This document shows positions 1 through 9,349 of a stretch of 64,000 nt of DNA, in pieces. The position numbers and the translations under genes were made by a program. Below the pieces are notes generated by a model. That model was not told the DNA's origin and searched no databases. It saw nothing but the letters and a program-made list of their open reading frames with translations. The stretch's first letter is position 1. The number at the start of each line of letters is the position of its first letter. The stretch lies in assembly GCF_040144835.1 (NCBI RefSeq), contig NZ_CP151632.1, forward strand, positions 2,356,001 through 2,420,000, in the 5' to 3' direction. Origin of the DNA: Microbacterium sp. LWS13-1.2. Lineage in GTDB: Bacteria; Actinomycetota; Actinomycetes; Actinomycetales; Microbacteriaceae.

Positions 1-1737
1 GTCGGTCTCGCGCGAGGTGGTGTGGGAGCGGCGGGCGCCGAGGTGCGAGCCGATGAGCTCGGGCGGCACCAGGAGGCGCGTCCAGCGCTCGATGCGCGCC
101 CGCTCCACCGGGTCGTTGCAGTCCGACGCCCACACGCGGTCGGTGCGGTCGAGGATGCCGAGGTCGACGCGGCCGCCTCCGCCCGAGCACGTCTCGATCT
201 CGAGGCGCGGGTGGCGGGTGCGCAGCTCGTCCAGCAGCCGGTACAGGGCGAGCGTCTGCTCGTGCACGAGGGGCCGGTCGCCGCCGTCGCGGCGCGCGAC
301 GGGTTCGACGAGGTCGCGGTTGTGGTCCCACTTGAGGTAGTCGATGTCGTGCTCGGCGACCAGCGCGCTGATGCGCTCGAGCACCAGTGCGTAGGCGTCG
401 GGATTGGCGATGTCGAGGACGTGCTGGTTGCGGGCGGTGGCTCCGGCGCCCTGGCCGGGGGCGAGCACCCATTCCGGGTGGTCCCGGGCGAGGTCGGAGT
501 CGGGGCTGATCATCTCGGGCTCGAACCAGAGTCCGAACTGCATGCCGCGCTCGCGCACGGCGTCGACGAACGGCCCCAGCCCGTCGGGCCACACCCCCTC
601 GTCGACGAGCCAGTCGCCGAGCCCGGCGTTCGCGTCCCGGCGCCCGCGGAACCACCCGTCGTCGAGCACGATCCGCTCGACGCCGACCTCGGCGGCGCGG
701 TCGGCGATCTCGACGAGGCGGTCGAGATCGTGGTCGAAGTAGACCGCCTCCCAGGTGTTGAGCACCAGCGGGCGGGGCGTCGCGGGGTGACCGCGGCGAG
801 CGCGGAGCCGGCGGTGGAATCGGGCGGTGAGCCCGTCGAGCCCGCGGTCCGACCACGTGAAGAGCACGGTCGGGGCGTCGTAGCGCTCGCCGGGCTGCAG
901 CACCACCTCGCCCGAGCGCAGCAGCTCGCCGGCGCCGATGACGCGGGACTGCGCCCCGGCGCCCTCGGGAAGCCGCTCGGCGAGGTACTCGCCGTCGCCG
1001 CTCCAGGCGAGGTGAACGCCCCACAGCTCGCCGTGCGCGAAGCCGAAGGCCGGCGTGCCCGCGACCAGGAGGAACGGTGTGTCGTGGCCGGGCTTTCCGC
1101 GGCGCGCGCGGCGGGCGTGCGTGCCGAACGAGAAGGGCAGGCGCTGCGGCGCACGCTCGCGGCACCACTTGCCGGTGAAGTCGAGGAGCTCTCCCGCGCG
1201 GTCCGGCACGGGCACGAGCGCCCGCAGCCCGTCGACCAGATACGCGGATGCCGCTTCCGCCGGGTTCTCCACCGACAGGTCGACCGCCAGCACGCCGGCG
1301 GCATCCAACCGGTAGGTCAGCCGGGCGCGCGTGCCGGCCACGGCGTCGTCGAAGCGGAGCGCGATGCGTCCGCCGCCGTCGCGTGCGGGTTCGATGTCCA
1401 CGTCCGCGAGCCGCGGGCGCGGGGTGGTGGCGGTGCCGCCGCGGTGGCCGGCCTGAGCGGGGGTCCCGGCCCAGCCGTCCTGCTCCGTCGGCCACACCGA
1501 GAAGAGGCGAGGGACGTCGGGCGAGTTGTTGAGCACGGCAGGCACGGATGTCGCGCGCAGCGCGTCGATCCCCCGCGGGCCCAGGGCGCCCAGATCGGCG
1601 CCCCAGTGCAGCACGCGGGGCATGGCGCCCTCGAGATCCACGACCAGCGCAGCCCCTGCCGCTCGCAGCGTGTGGACGGCTGCCGGCACGGCGTCCGTGG
1701 CCGGCAACGTCTGGACGGCGCCTTCACCGTTGACCAT
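1..1737 (-). CDS. Alpha-galactosidase, GH36 family (3' end beyond window)
   Basis: Hydrolyses terminal alpha-linked galactose from oligosaccharides; no signal peptide is seen, so it is probably cytoplasmic. About 579 codons are present, against roughly 700-730 for the family, so the C-terminal beta domain lies outside the window. The nucleophile motif DYLKWDHNRD lies near residue 471 and the acid/base region WASDCND near 539-542, a spacing typical of GH36. The N-terminal third is the beta-sandwich (FSVWPTE, ENPAEAAS). ATG at 1737 is preceded by a good GGAGGA ribosome site. It is divergent from the GH95 gene and shares its promoter region, so it probably belongs to the same regulon. Confidence 0.9.
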   Translation of the reverse strand, partial: MVNGEGAVQTLPATDAVPAAVHTLRAAGAALVVDLEGAMPRVLHWGADLGALGPRGIDALRATSVPAVLNNSPDVPRLFSVWPTEQDGWAGTPAQAGHRGGTATTPRPRLADVDIEPARDGGGRIALRFDDAVAGTRARLTYRLDAAGVLAVDLSVENPAEAASAYLVDGLRALVPVPDRAGELLDFTGKWCRERAPQRLPFSFGTHARRARRGKPGHDTPFLLVAGTPAFGFAHGELWGVHLAWSGDGEYLAERLPEGAGAQSRVIGAGELLRSGEVVLQPGERYDAPTVLFTWSDRGLDGLTARFHRRLRARRGHPATPRPLVLNTWEAVYFDHDLDRLVEIADRAAEVGVERIVLDDGWFRGRRDANAGLGDWLVDEGVWPDGLGPFVDAVRERGMQFGLWFEPEMISPDSDLARDHPEWVLAPGQGAGATARNQHVLDIANPDAYALVLERISALVAEHDIDYLKWDHNRDLVEPVARRDGGDRPLVHEQTLALYRLLDELRTRHPRLEIETCSGGGGRVDLGILDRTDRVWASDCNDPVERARIERWTRLLVPPELIGSHLGARRSHTTSRETD

Positions 1738-1750
1738 TCGAACTCCTCCA

Positions 1751-1790
1751 TCGAGTTTCTTGACATCGGTAATTAATCACGTTTACGCTG
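1751..1790. promoter_or_regulatory. Divergent promoter/operator region of the glycosidase locus
   Basis: An AT-rich island sits in the 136-bp gap between the two divergent glycosidase genes. On the plus strand TTGACA at 1760-1765 is followed after 18 bp by TACGCT at 1784-1789, a plausible -35/-10 pair for the GH95 operon. Between them GTAA...TTAC arms (1770-1785) give an imperfect dyad that resembles the TTAC/GTAA dyad upstream of the ABC importer at 11.3 kb. A shared regulator, perhaps the ROK protein at 5295, is inferred and not shown. Confidence 0.4.
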
Positions 1791-1873
1791 GCGTCGCAAG
1801 CAAAGATCCGAGGTCTGCAGGCGAGGTCGCCGCGGACACTCGCGATCTCGGACACCGACGACCGAGGATCGAG

Positions 1874-4285
1874 ATGAGCGACACCCTGCGACTGTCGTGG
1901 AGCGCCCCCGCCGATCGGTGGGAGGAGGCCGCACCGCTGGGCAACGGCCGTATCGGCACCATGGCCTTCGGCGGCGCGACCGGGCGGTACGCGCTCAACG
2001 ACGCCACCGTGTGGTCGGGAACCCCCGACGGCCCCGCCGCGGCGCTGCGCGACGTGCTCGCCGCCGGCGCCGGACCCGAGCGGCTCGCAGAGATCCGCGC
2101 GGCACTCGACGCCGGCGACGTCCGCACCGCCGAAGCCCTACTCATGTCGTTCGAAGGCCCCTACTCGCAGGAATTCCTCCCGCTCGGCGACCTCGCGGTC
2201 GAGGTCGCCGGCGCGACCGCCGTGACCCCGGCGCGTATCCTCGACCTCGACGAAGCCGTACTGACCGAGACACTGCAGGTTCCCGGCGGCACCGTCCGCC
2301 GGCGCTCATGGGTGTCGGCGCCCGCACAGGCGCTGATCGTCGAGCTCACCGCGGACGTCGAGTTCGCGGCATCCCTCTCGCTCTCGACGCCCCTCCGCGG
2401 CACCGCGAACGGTCTCGGTCTCGACATCGAGATCCCGGTCGACGGTGCGCCCCTGCACGAGACCTCGGTCGAACCGCCCCTGCGGTACGCCGAGGCCGAC
2501 ACCGGCTTCGACGCCTTCGCGGCCGTCGCGGTCGCGCTGGACACCGACGGTTTCGTGGATGCCGCGCCTGCACGCGCGGCCGTCCACGGGGCTCGCCGGC
2601 TGCTGATCGCCCTCTCCACATCGTCCCGCGCCGAGTTTTGGTGGGCCGACGCGGACGGGGAGTGGCGGACCGCCTCCCGCGAGGCGATCCGGGATCGTGC
2701 CTTCCAGCGCGCGGATGCCGCGGCACACCGCGCACCATCCGCGCTGCTCGCCGAGCACATCGCCGATCGTCGGCGCCACGCTCGGGCACGGTTCGCGATC
2801 GGCGGTCGACGGGAAGGCACGTGGGACATCGACCGCGACATCCTCCACACCGGCGACGCGCAGCTGAAGGCGACGATCGCCGCCGAGTTCGGCGCGTATC
2901 TGCTCGCCTCGTCGTCCCGGGCGGGTGGACCGCCCGCAAACCTGCAGGGCATCTGGAACGACCAGCTGCGTCCTGCGTGGTCGTCCAATTACACGATCAA
3001 CATCAATACGCAGATGAACTACTGGGCAGCGCCCGTGCTCGGCCTCGACGACGCGTCCGAGCCGCTGCTCGCGCTGGTCGAGCATCTCGCCCGCACCGGT
3101 GCCGACGTCGCGCGCGAGCTGTACGGCGCCCGCGGCTGGGTGGCGCACCACAACTCGGACGTGTGGGGCTGGAGCCTTCCGGTCGGCGGCGGCCACGGTG
3201 CGCCCAGCTGGGCGATCTGGATGATGGGCGGCGTGTGGCTCACCCACAACCTGTGGGACGCGTACGAGTTCGGCGGAGACCTCGAGCTGCTTCGCTCCCG
3301 CATCTGGCCGGTCATGCGCGGCGCGGTCGAGTTCTGCCTCGACTGGCTGGTGCCCGGTCCCGACGGGATGCTGCGCACCTCGCCGTCGACGGCGCCCGAG
3401 AACTCCTTCATCGGACCCGACGGCGGGTCCACCGCGATCGGGCTGACGGCGGCATCCGATGTCTTCCTCATCCAGGCGCTCTTCGAGCGCGCCCTCACGG
3501 CCATCGATGCGCTCGGTGCCGACGACGACCCGCTCACGGCCGAGATCGATCGCGCGCTGGCCGCGCTCGCCCCGGTGGGGATCCGCTCCGACGGCCGGCT
3601 GAGCGAGTGGTCGGCCGAGGTGGTCGAGGTCGAACCGCTGCACCGGCACCTGTCGCCCCTCGTCGGCATGTATCCGCTCGACACCCTCACGCCCGACCGC
3701 GATCCCGAGATCTTCGAAGCCGGCGTCCGCCTGCTCGACGCGCGCGGCTCCGGAGCGATGGGCTGGTCGTGGGCGTGGAAGATCGCGCTGCGCGCCCGCA
3801 TCGGCGACGGCGATGCCGCCGCGGCGCTCCTGGACGAGGCGCTCGCGCCGTTCGACGGCGATGCGACCCGCCACGGACCCGTGGACGGGTCGGAGTGGGG
3901 CGGCCTGCTGCCCAACCTCTTCAGCACCCATCCCCCGTTCCAGATCGACGGCAATCTCGGCTTCCCGGCCGGCATCGCCGAGATGCTGGTGCAGAGCCAT
4001 GACGGCGTCGTGCGGCTGCTGCCCGCCCTGCCGTCCACGTGGACCGACGGCGACGCGCAGGGACTCGGCGCACGAACCGGCCTCGTGGTCGACCTGGCGT
4101 GGCGCGACGGCGCGCTGGCGTCGGCGACGCTGCGCAGCATCCGCGGGGGCGAGCGCGACGTGATCGTCGACTGCGCGGGCGGCCGCGCGGTGGTCCGGGT
4201 GCCCGCCGACGGGACTGTCGACGTGCCGGTGGATGCGCTCACCGATGCCGCCGGCCTCACGATCGGGGTGCTCCGTGCGCGGTGA
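1874..4285 (+). CDS. Alpha-L-fucosidase-type glycoside hydrolase, GH95
   Basis: Inverting glycosidase expected to remove alpha-1,2-linked L-fucose (some GH95 members prefer L-galactose) from glycans. It is 803 aa with no clear signal peptide. The N-terminal GH95 domain opens with RWEEAAPLGNGRIG. The catalytic (alpha/alpha)6 domain carries NLQGIWN (residue 356 on), the Asn-rich NYTININTQMNYW segment, and APENSF with a glutamate near 509 that matches the acid residue region. ATG at 1874 was chosen because the GH95 domain begins immediately; the frame is open further upstream but runs through the promoter. The next gene overlaps it by 11 bp, so they are co-translated. Confidence 0.9.
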   Translation: MSDTLRLSWSAPADRWEEAAPLGNGRIGTMAFGGATGRYALNDATVWSGTPDGPAAALRDVLAAGAGPERLAEIRAALDAGDVRTAEALLMSFEGPYSQEFLPLGDLAVEVAGATAVTPARILDLDEAVLTETLQVPGGTVRRRSWVSAPAQALIVELTADVEFAASLSLSTPLRGTANGLGLDIEIPVDGAPLHETSVEPPLRYAEADTGFDAFAAVAVALDTDGFVDAAPARAAVHGARRLLIALSTSSRAEFWWADADGEWRTASREAIRDRAFQRADAAAHRAPSALLAEHIADRRRHARARFAIGGRREGTWDIDRDILHTGDAQLKATIAAEFGAYLLASSSRAGGPPANLQGIWNDQLRPAWSSNYTININTQMNYWAAPVLGLDDASEPLLALVEHLARTGADVARELYGARGWVAHHNSDVWGWSLPVGGGHGAPSWAIWMMGGVWLTHNLWDAYEFGGDLELLRSRIWPVMRGAVEFCLDWLVPGPDGMLRTSPSTAPENSFIGPDGGSTAIGLTAASDVFLIQALFERALTAIDALGADDDPLTAEIDRALAALAPVGIRSDGRLSEWSAEVVEVEPLHRHLSPLVGMYPLDTLTPDRDPEIFEAGVRLLDARGSGAMGWSWAWKIALRARIGDGDAAAALLDEALAPFDGDATRHGPVDGSEWGGLLPNLFSTHPPFQIDGNLGFPAGIAEMLVQSHDGVVRLLPALPSTWTDGDAQGLGARTGLVVDLAWRDGALASATLRSIRGGERDVIVDCAGGRAVVRVPADGTVDVPVDALTDAAGLTIGVLRAR

Positions 4286-5252
4286 GCTCACCCTCGTCGA
4301 CGAGCCCACCACCCAGACCGAGCCGCCCGACTTCGACCGGTTCTGGGCCGACACCCTCGGCGAGACGCGGCGCCACCCGCTCGACGTCACCGTCGAGCCG
4401 CGGGATACGGGCCTCACGGTCATCGACGTGTTCGACGTCACATTCCGCGGCTTCGGGGGCACACGGATCCACGCCTGGCTGCGCGTCCCGCACGGCGCGA
4501 CGGCGCCGCTGCCCGGCCTCGTGCAGTTCTTCGGCTACGGCAACGGCCGCGGCCACGCGCTGCGCGACCTGCGCTGGGCGGCCGCCGGCTACGCGCACCT
4601 CGTGGTGGATGCCCGCGGCCAGGGCCACGGCGACACCGACGACGACCACCCGGACGGCGGACCCTCCGCCGGCGGGTTCCTCACCCGCGGCATCCGCTCG
4701 CCCTACGAGTACTACTACCGGCGGGTGTACGCCGACGCCGTGCGGGCCGTCGAGGCGCTGAGGTCTCTCGACATCGTCGATGCGGCCCGCGTCGGAGCCG
4801 TCGGTGCGAGCCAGGGCGGCGGGATAGCGCTGGCGATCGCAGGACTCGTGCCCGACCTCGCGGTCGCGATCGTCCAGGCGCCGTTCCTGTGCGAGCTGAA
4901 TCGCGCGGGCCGGCTCAGCGTCGAGCACCCGTACGCCCTGCTGACCCAGCACTTCGCCGACCGGCGCCTCGACACGGCCACCGCCCTCGACACCCTGCGG
5001 TACTTCGACGGCGTGAACCACGCCACGCGCGCCACCGCGCCGGCCCTGCTGAGCACCGGGCTCCTCGACGGCATCGCGCCCCCGGCATCCGTGCTCCCCG
5101 CTTTCACGGCCTACGCCGGACCCAAGCAGGTGGTGCTGTGGCCGTACAACGGCCACGAAGCGGGCGGCGACCTCGACGAGGAGAACGCGCTCGAGTTCGC
5201 CGCCGCGCACCTGGCACCGCTCCGACTCACCGCCGGTCGCCCCAGCGCCTGA
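4275..5252 (+). CDS. Acetyl xylan esterase / cephalosporin-C deacetylase family (CE7)
   Basis: Alpha/beta hydrolase of carbohydrate esterase family 7, which removes acetyl groups from xylo-oligosaccharides and related acetylated sugars in the cytoplasm. It is 325 aa. The catalytic triad is visible: Ser179 in GASQGGG, Asp265 in GLLDGIAPP and His294 in NGHEAGG. The 86- and 29-residue spacings match the well-studied Thermotoga enzyme. Other family motifs are RGQGHGD and RGIRSPYEYYYRRVYADA. GTG at 4275 overlaps the GH95 stop by 11 bp and has GGGG just upstream; an in-frame ATG at 4233 would lie deeper inside GH95. Its place after GH95 suggests joint debranching of an acetylated, fucosylated polymer. 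Confidence 0.9.
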   Translation: MRGELTLVDEPTTQTEPPDFDRFWADTLGETRRHPLDVTVEPRDTGLTVIDVFDVTFRGFGGTRIHAWLRVPHGATAPLPGLVQFFGYGNGRGHALRDLRWAAAGYAHLVVDARGQGHGDTDDDHPDGGPSAGGFLTRGIRSPYEYYYRRVYADAVRAVEALRSLDIVDAARVGAVGASQGGGIALAIAGLVPDLAVAIVQAPFLCELNRAGRLSVEHPYALLTQHFADRRLDTATALDTLRYFDGVNHATRATAPALLSTGLLDGIAPPASVLPAFTAYAGPKQVVLWPYNGHEAGGDLDEENALEFAAAHLAPLRLTAGRPSA

Positions 5253-5294
5253 CCCGCGGACTCGCTACCGTATCGACTGAGACCGAAGGAACCG

Positions 5295-6461
5295 ATGGAT
5301 CACGACACCGCTGCGCGCACGACGCTCATCCGTTCGGCGTCGGAAGCAGGCTCGAGGGTGTTCGCCACCATCCTGACCCGCAGCCCCATCAGCCGCATCG
5401 ACATCGCCCGCCAGACCGGACTGTCGCAGGCCGCCGTCACCAAGGCGGTCTCGCCTCTCGTCGCCGCCGGTCTCGTCGACGCCCCGCCCGCGACCCACCG
5501 CGACGGAAACCCCGGTCGCCCCGCAGCGCCGGTGTCGATCGTCCCCGATGCGATGGTGCTGCTGGGCATCAAGGTCAACGTGGACGAGGTGATCGGCGTA
5601 GCCACCGATCTCGCAACGACAGTGCTCGCCGCCGAGACCCGGCCGCTGGCCGCGCACGATCCGGGGTCGGCGGCGGAGGCGATCATCGAGGTGGTGCGCC
5701 GTCTCGAAGACCGCCTCGGCGACAAGCGCGATGCCATCGCCGGCGTCGGCGTCTCGGTGTCGGGCGACGTCGACACCTCCACCGGCGTCGTCCGGGAGTC
5801 GGCGATCATGGGGTGGGCGGACGAGGACTTCGGCGGGCTGCTGCAGGAGCGGCTCGGCCGGCCCGTGACACTGGAGAACGACGTTCACGCCCTCACCGTC
5901 GGCGAGCACTGGTTCGGCGTCGGCCTCGGCATGGAGTCGTTCGCGATCGTCACCATCGGCCGCGGCATCGGCAGCGGCCTGCACCTGAACGGGCAGGTCG
6001 TCACCGGCGCGTTCGGGGTGTCCGGCGAGATCGGCCACCTGCCGCTCGCCGACCCCGCGCGCATCTGCTCGTGCGGCCGCCGCGGCTGCGTCGAGGCCGT
6101 GGCCTCCACGGCCGCGATCGCGGCCACCGTGTCGGCCGCGCTCGGCCGCGACGTCGACATCGAGGAGGCGGTCCGCCTCGCGCACGCGGGCGACCCGGCC
6201 GCCGAGGCCGCGTTCCGCGAGGCAGCCAGCCTCATCGGCACCGCGATCGCCACGCTGGTCAACCTCGCCGGCCCCGAGCTCGTCATCATCGGCGGCGAGG
6301 GAGTGTCGAACTTCGACCTCTTCGAGAAGAACCTGCGTGACGCCTTCGACGCCCACGCGTTCGGTGCCGCCGCCCGCTGCCGCATCGTGACGCGGCCGCA
6401 CACCTTCCAGGACTGGGCCCGCGGCGCCGCTGCGGCCGCCATCCAGTCGCTCGTCCGCTGA
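5295..6461 (+). CDS. ROK-family transcriptional regulator
   Basis: DNA-binding sugar-responsive repressor, 388 aa. An N-terminal winged helix-turn-helix (SRIDIARQTGLSQAAVTKAVSPL, written here only as a landmark around residues 32-55) is followed by a ROK kinase-like sensor domain. The zinc-site signature CSCGRRGCVEA is intact, and ENDVHALTVGEHWFG and SGEIGHLPL are typical ROK elements. An AAGGAA ribosome site lies before ATG 5295. It sits in the glycosidase operon and is the obvious candidate regulator for the whole 1-11.3 kb locus; ligand unknown. Confidence 0.88.
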   Translation: MDHDTAARTTLIRSASEAGSRVFATILTRSPISRIDIARQTGLSQAAVTKAVSPLVAAGLVDAPPATHRDGNPGRPAAPVSIVPDAMVLLGIKVNVDEVIGVATDLATTVLAAETRPLAAHDPGSAAEAIIEVVRRLEDRLGDKRDAIAGVGVSVSGDVDTSTGVVRESAIMGWADEDFGGLLQERLGRPVTLENDVHALTVGEHWFGVGLGMESFAIVTIGRGIGSGLHLNGQVVTGAFGVSGEIGHLPLADPARICSCGRRGCVEAVASTAAIAATVSAALGRDVDIEEAVRLAHAGDPAAEAAFREAASLIGTAIATLVNLAGPELVIIGGEGVSNFDLFEKNLRDAFDAHAFGAAARCRIVTRPHTFQDWARGAAAAAIQSLVR

Positions 6462-6497
6462 CGCCGCGCCGCGGCACCCGTCCTTCCCGGAGAAGCC

Positions 6498-7586
6498 ATG
6501 CCCGTCATCACGCGCGCTCGCGCCATGCTCGTCGACATCCCCGTCGAGACCGTCCGCACCGACGCGGTGCAGTCGTTCGTGAAGCAGGAGACGATCCTCG
6601 TCGACCTCGAGACCGACGACGGCACGCCCGGACGCGGCTACTCGTACACGATCGGCACCGGCGGCCGCGCCGTGCTGTCGATGCTGCGGGACCACCTGCT
6701 GCCCGCGATCATCGGGCAGGACGTGCGCCGCCCCGAGGCGGTCTGGCGGCATGCGTTCTCACAGACCCGCGCCACCACGGTGGGCGCCATCACCTCGCTC
6801 GCGTTCGCGGCGATCGACACGGCGGTGTGGGATGCCGGATGCCGGCGCAACGGAGAGCCGCTCTGGCGTGCCGTCGGGGGCAGCGATCCGGAGGTGCGGC
6901 TCTACGACACCGAGGGAGGCTGGCTGCACATCGACGCCGACACCCTCGTCGCCAACACCGTCGCCGCCCGCGACGGCGGCTGGCGCGGCTCCAAGCTCAA
7001 GGTCGGCTCGCCCGACCCGCGCCGCGATGTCGAGCGCCTCGCCGCCGTGCGTGCGGCCGTCGGGCCGGGCTACCCGCTCATGGTCGACGCGAACCAGGGG
7101 CTCACCCTCGCCGATGCGCGCGCTCTCGCCCGCGCGATCGAGCCGTCCGGGATCTCCTGGCTCGAAGAGCCGCTGCCCGCCGACGACGTGTCGGCGCACG
7201 CCCGCCTCGTGGAATCGACATCCATCCCCATCGCGGTCGGCGAGTCGCTGTACTCCGTCGGGCAGTTCAAGGAGTACCTCGCACGGGATGCCGCCACCAT
7301 CCTCCAGCCGGACGTCGCGCGTGTCGGCGGCATCACGCCGTGGCTGAAGATCGCGCACCTCGCCGAGGCGTTCAACGTGCCGGTGTGCCCCCACTTCCTG
7401 ATGGAGCTGCACGTCAGCCTCGTCGCCGCGGTGCCCAACGGTCGCATCGTCGAGTACATCCCGCAGCTGCGTGCGGTCACCACCGCCGACCTCGTGGTGA
7501 CCGGCGGTCGCACGACCGCCCCCGACGAGCCCGGCATCGGCATCTCATGGGACGACGACGCGCTCGAGAACCTGCGCGTGCTCTAG
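6498..7586 (+). CDS. Mandelate racemase / muconate lactonizing (enolase superfamily) enzyme
   Basis: Metal-dependent enzyme that abstracts a proton alpha to a carboxylate, probably a sugar-acid dehydratase or racemase. It is 362 aa with a capping N-terminal domain and a TIM barrel. Visible residues are the KxK base (SKLKVG), metal ligands in VDANQ, EEPL and GES, and a distal histidine in VCPHFLMELH. GGAG precedes ATG 6498. As last gene after GH95, CE7 and ROK it could process the acid made from the released sugar (for example an L-fuconate or L-galactonate type acid); the substrate is inferred only from context. Confidence 0.82.
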   Translation: MPVITRARAMLVDIPVETVRTDAVQSFVKQETILVDLETDDGTPGRGYSYTIGTGGRAVLSMLRDHLLPAIIGQDVRRPEAVWRHAFSQTRATTVGAITSLAFAAIDTAVWDAGCRRNGEPLWRAVGGSDPEVRLYDTEGGWLHIDADTLVANTVAARDGGWRGSKLKVGSPDPRRDVERLAAVRAAVGPGYPLMVDANQGLTLADARALARAIEPSGISWLEEPLPADDVSAHARLVESTSIPIAVGESLYSVGQFKEYLARDAATILQPDVARVGGITPWLKIAHLAEAFNVPVCPHFLMELHVSLVAAVPNGRIVEYIPQLRAVTTADLVVTGGRTTAPDEPGIGISWDDDALENLRVL

Positions 7587-7607
7587 CCCGAGCCGCGACA
7601 CGACGGT

Positions 7608-7633
7608 GCCCGGCGGTCTCGCGACCGCCGGGC
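7608..7633. terminator. Bidirectional hairpin terminator
   Basis: Perfect 11-bp stem GCCCGGCGGTC / GACCGCCGGGC with a TCGC loop, placed between the stops of two convergent genes (7586 and 7654). No strong U tract, as is common in high-GC actinobacteria. Confidence 0.8.
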
Positions 7634-7653
7634 ATCATCGTGGGTACTGCGTC

Positions 7654-9288
7654 CTACTTCAGCGCGTCGTACAGGTCCTGCTCCATCTGCAGGAACTGCG
7701 CGAGACCGAGACCGTCCAGGTCGTCGAGGTACGCCTGCCAGGCGCCGTCGTCGTTGATGTCCCGCTGGCCGGTGACGAACTCCGCCTGCGCCTGCGTGAC
7801 GTAGTTGGCGATGTTCGTCTGCAGATCGGCGAGCTCTGCCGACGTGTCGGCGTCGGGCCACAGCCTCTCGGCCGGGAACAGGATGCTCTCGTCGGGCAAG
7901 TAGGGCTCGTACTCCTTCGACGCGATGAGCAGGCGCCGCTCGTAGCCGTCCGGCGAGTAGACGTCCTCGGGCACGACCTGCGAGTTGCGGTACTCCAGCG
8001 AGTCCCAGTACTGCGCCATCGAGCGCCAGGCGGCGTTCGAGGTCTCGTCGTAGGTGAGCGGCTTGAAGGAGGGCTCCAGCTCCGGGTCGAGCGCCACGTC
8101 GCCCTCTTCCGCCGGCACCCACGCCTCGCCCTCCGGACCCATCGCGCCCCGCTTGTCGCCTTCGTCCGTCACGAGGTAGTCGATGACCTTGATCGCCTTG
8201 ATGCGCTCGTCCTCGGTCGACTTGTTGGTGACAGCGAAGATGCCCACCGGGTTCACGGGCGACCGCCACGTCGCCAGTTGCGTCCCGTCGGGGCCGGCGA
8301 CAGGAGCGACCGCGTCGTAGTTCCTGTCACGGCCGTCCGGAGACTCGGGTGTCACGAAGTCGTACGGATGCAGATCGACCGCGGAACCGAGGATCTCGGT
8401 GCCGGAGTTGTCTCCCAGCGCCTTGAGCCCGTCGCCGTTCTGGGTGAACGCCGCGGTGTCGAGCAGCCCCTCCGACGCGAGGGAATTGATGTACGCGAGG
8501 CCCGCACGCCACTCGTCCGATGCGGCGGCGAGCTGCACCTCACCGTCGTCCATCACCATCGGAGGCGGGCTGGACGGCCCCGCGACCGGCGCGTAGGCGA
8601 ACGCGTTCATGAGGTAGTTGACGATCGGCTGCGTCGCCGACCCGCTCAGCGGCACCTCGTCCTGCACGCCGTTGCCGTTGGGGTCGTCGTTCTTGAACGC
8701 CCGCAGCACCGTCCGCAGCTCCTCGGTGGTCGTCGGCTGCTCGAGGCCCAGCTTCTCCAGCCACGTCGTGTTCATCCACAGCTTGGACGGGAAGCTGCAG
8801 TGGTAGCACTCGCTCCACTGGGTGATCGCGTAGATGTGCCCGTCGGGGGCGGTGACCGACTCCTTCCAGTCCGGCTTCTCTTCGAAGCGCTCCTTGAGCG
8901 TCGGCGCGTACTCGTCGATGAGGTCCTCCAGCGGCAGCAGGACCCCCTGCTGGCCGTACTTCAGGATCTCGCTGCGCGAGAAGGCGTCGACCCACGGCAC
9001 CAGGAAGTACGCGTCGGGGTAGTCGCCGCTGGCCAGCGAGACCTGCCGCTTCTCACCCGCGACGCTGCCGTCGTAGGTGGTGGTCTGCCAGTCGAAGTCG
9101 ATGTCGAACTTCTTCTCGACCTCCTGGGTGAAGCTGTTCTCCTTGAGCGTGCCGTTGTCGCCCTGCGGACCGAAAGCGACGAGCTTCCCGTTGTCCTGGT
9201 CGGCAGAGGGCGTGCACGCCGCCATCGCGAGCGCGGTCGCCGCGATCGCGATCGACGCGACCGCTCCCCTCATCAAGCTGTGTCTCAT
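7654..9288 (-). CDS. Extracellular solute-binding lipoprotein (Lpl/family 1 type)
   Basis: Substrate-binding component of a carbohydrate ABC importer, anchored outside the membrane as a lipoprotein. It is 544 aa, the large size typical of LplA-like binding proteins that pair with LplB/LplC permeases. The signal peptide ends in the lipobox ALAMAAC at residues 19-25. ATG at 9288 was chosen over an upstream ATG (9315) because AAAGGAG lies 8-10 nt before it. It is the last gene of the permease operon, with 61 bp to the preceding permease stop. The ligand is unknown; an oligosaccharide handled by the adjacent glycosidases is likely. Confidence 0.9.
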   Translation of the reverse strand: MRHSLMRGAVASIAIAATALAMAACTPSADQDNGKLVAFGPQGDNGTLKENSFTQEVEKKFDIDFDWQTTTYDGSVAGEKRQVSLASGDYPDAYFLVPWVDAFSRSEILKYGQQGVLLPLEDLIDEYAPTLKERFEEKPDWKESVTAPDGHIYAITQWSECYHCSFPSKLWMNTTWLEKLGLEQPTTTEELRTVLRAFKNDDPNGNGVQDEVPLSGSATQPIVNYLMNAFAYAPVAGPSSPPPMVMDDGEVQLAAASDEWRAGLAYINSLASEGLLDTAAFTQNGDGLKALGDNSGTEILGSAVDLHPYDFVTPESPDGRDRNYDAVAPVAGPDGTQLATWRSPVNPVGIFAVTNKSTEDERIKAIKVIDYLVTDEGDKRGAMGPEGEAWVPAEEGDVALDPELEPSFKPLTYDETSNAAWRSMAQYWDSLEYRNSQVVPEDVYSPDGYERRLLIASKEYEPYLPDESILFPAERLWPDADTSAELADLQTNIANYVTQAQAEFVTGQRDINDDGAWQAYLDDLDGLGLAQFLQMEQDLYDALK

Positions 9289-9349
9289 TGCCGGAATCTC
9301 CTTTGCCCGGGTCATATTGCGTGGTGGTGGGTCTGTGAGGGGAAGCGGG

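Noticed and set aside
22..1776. Long plus-strand open frame opposite the alpha-galactosidase
   Set aside because: Val/Glu/Arg-rich with no domain; it is the mirror of the GH36 gene, which has clear catalytic motifs on the minus strand.
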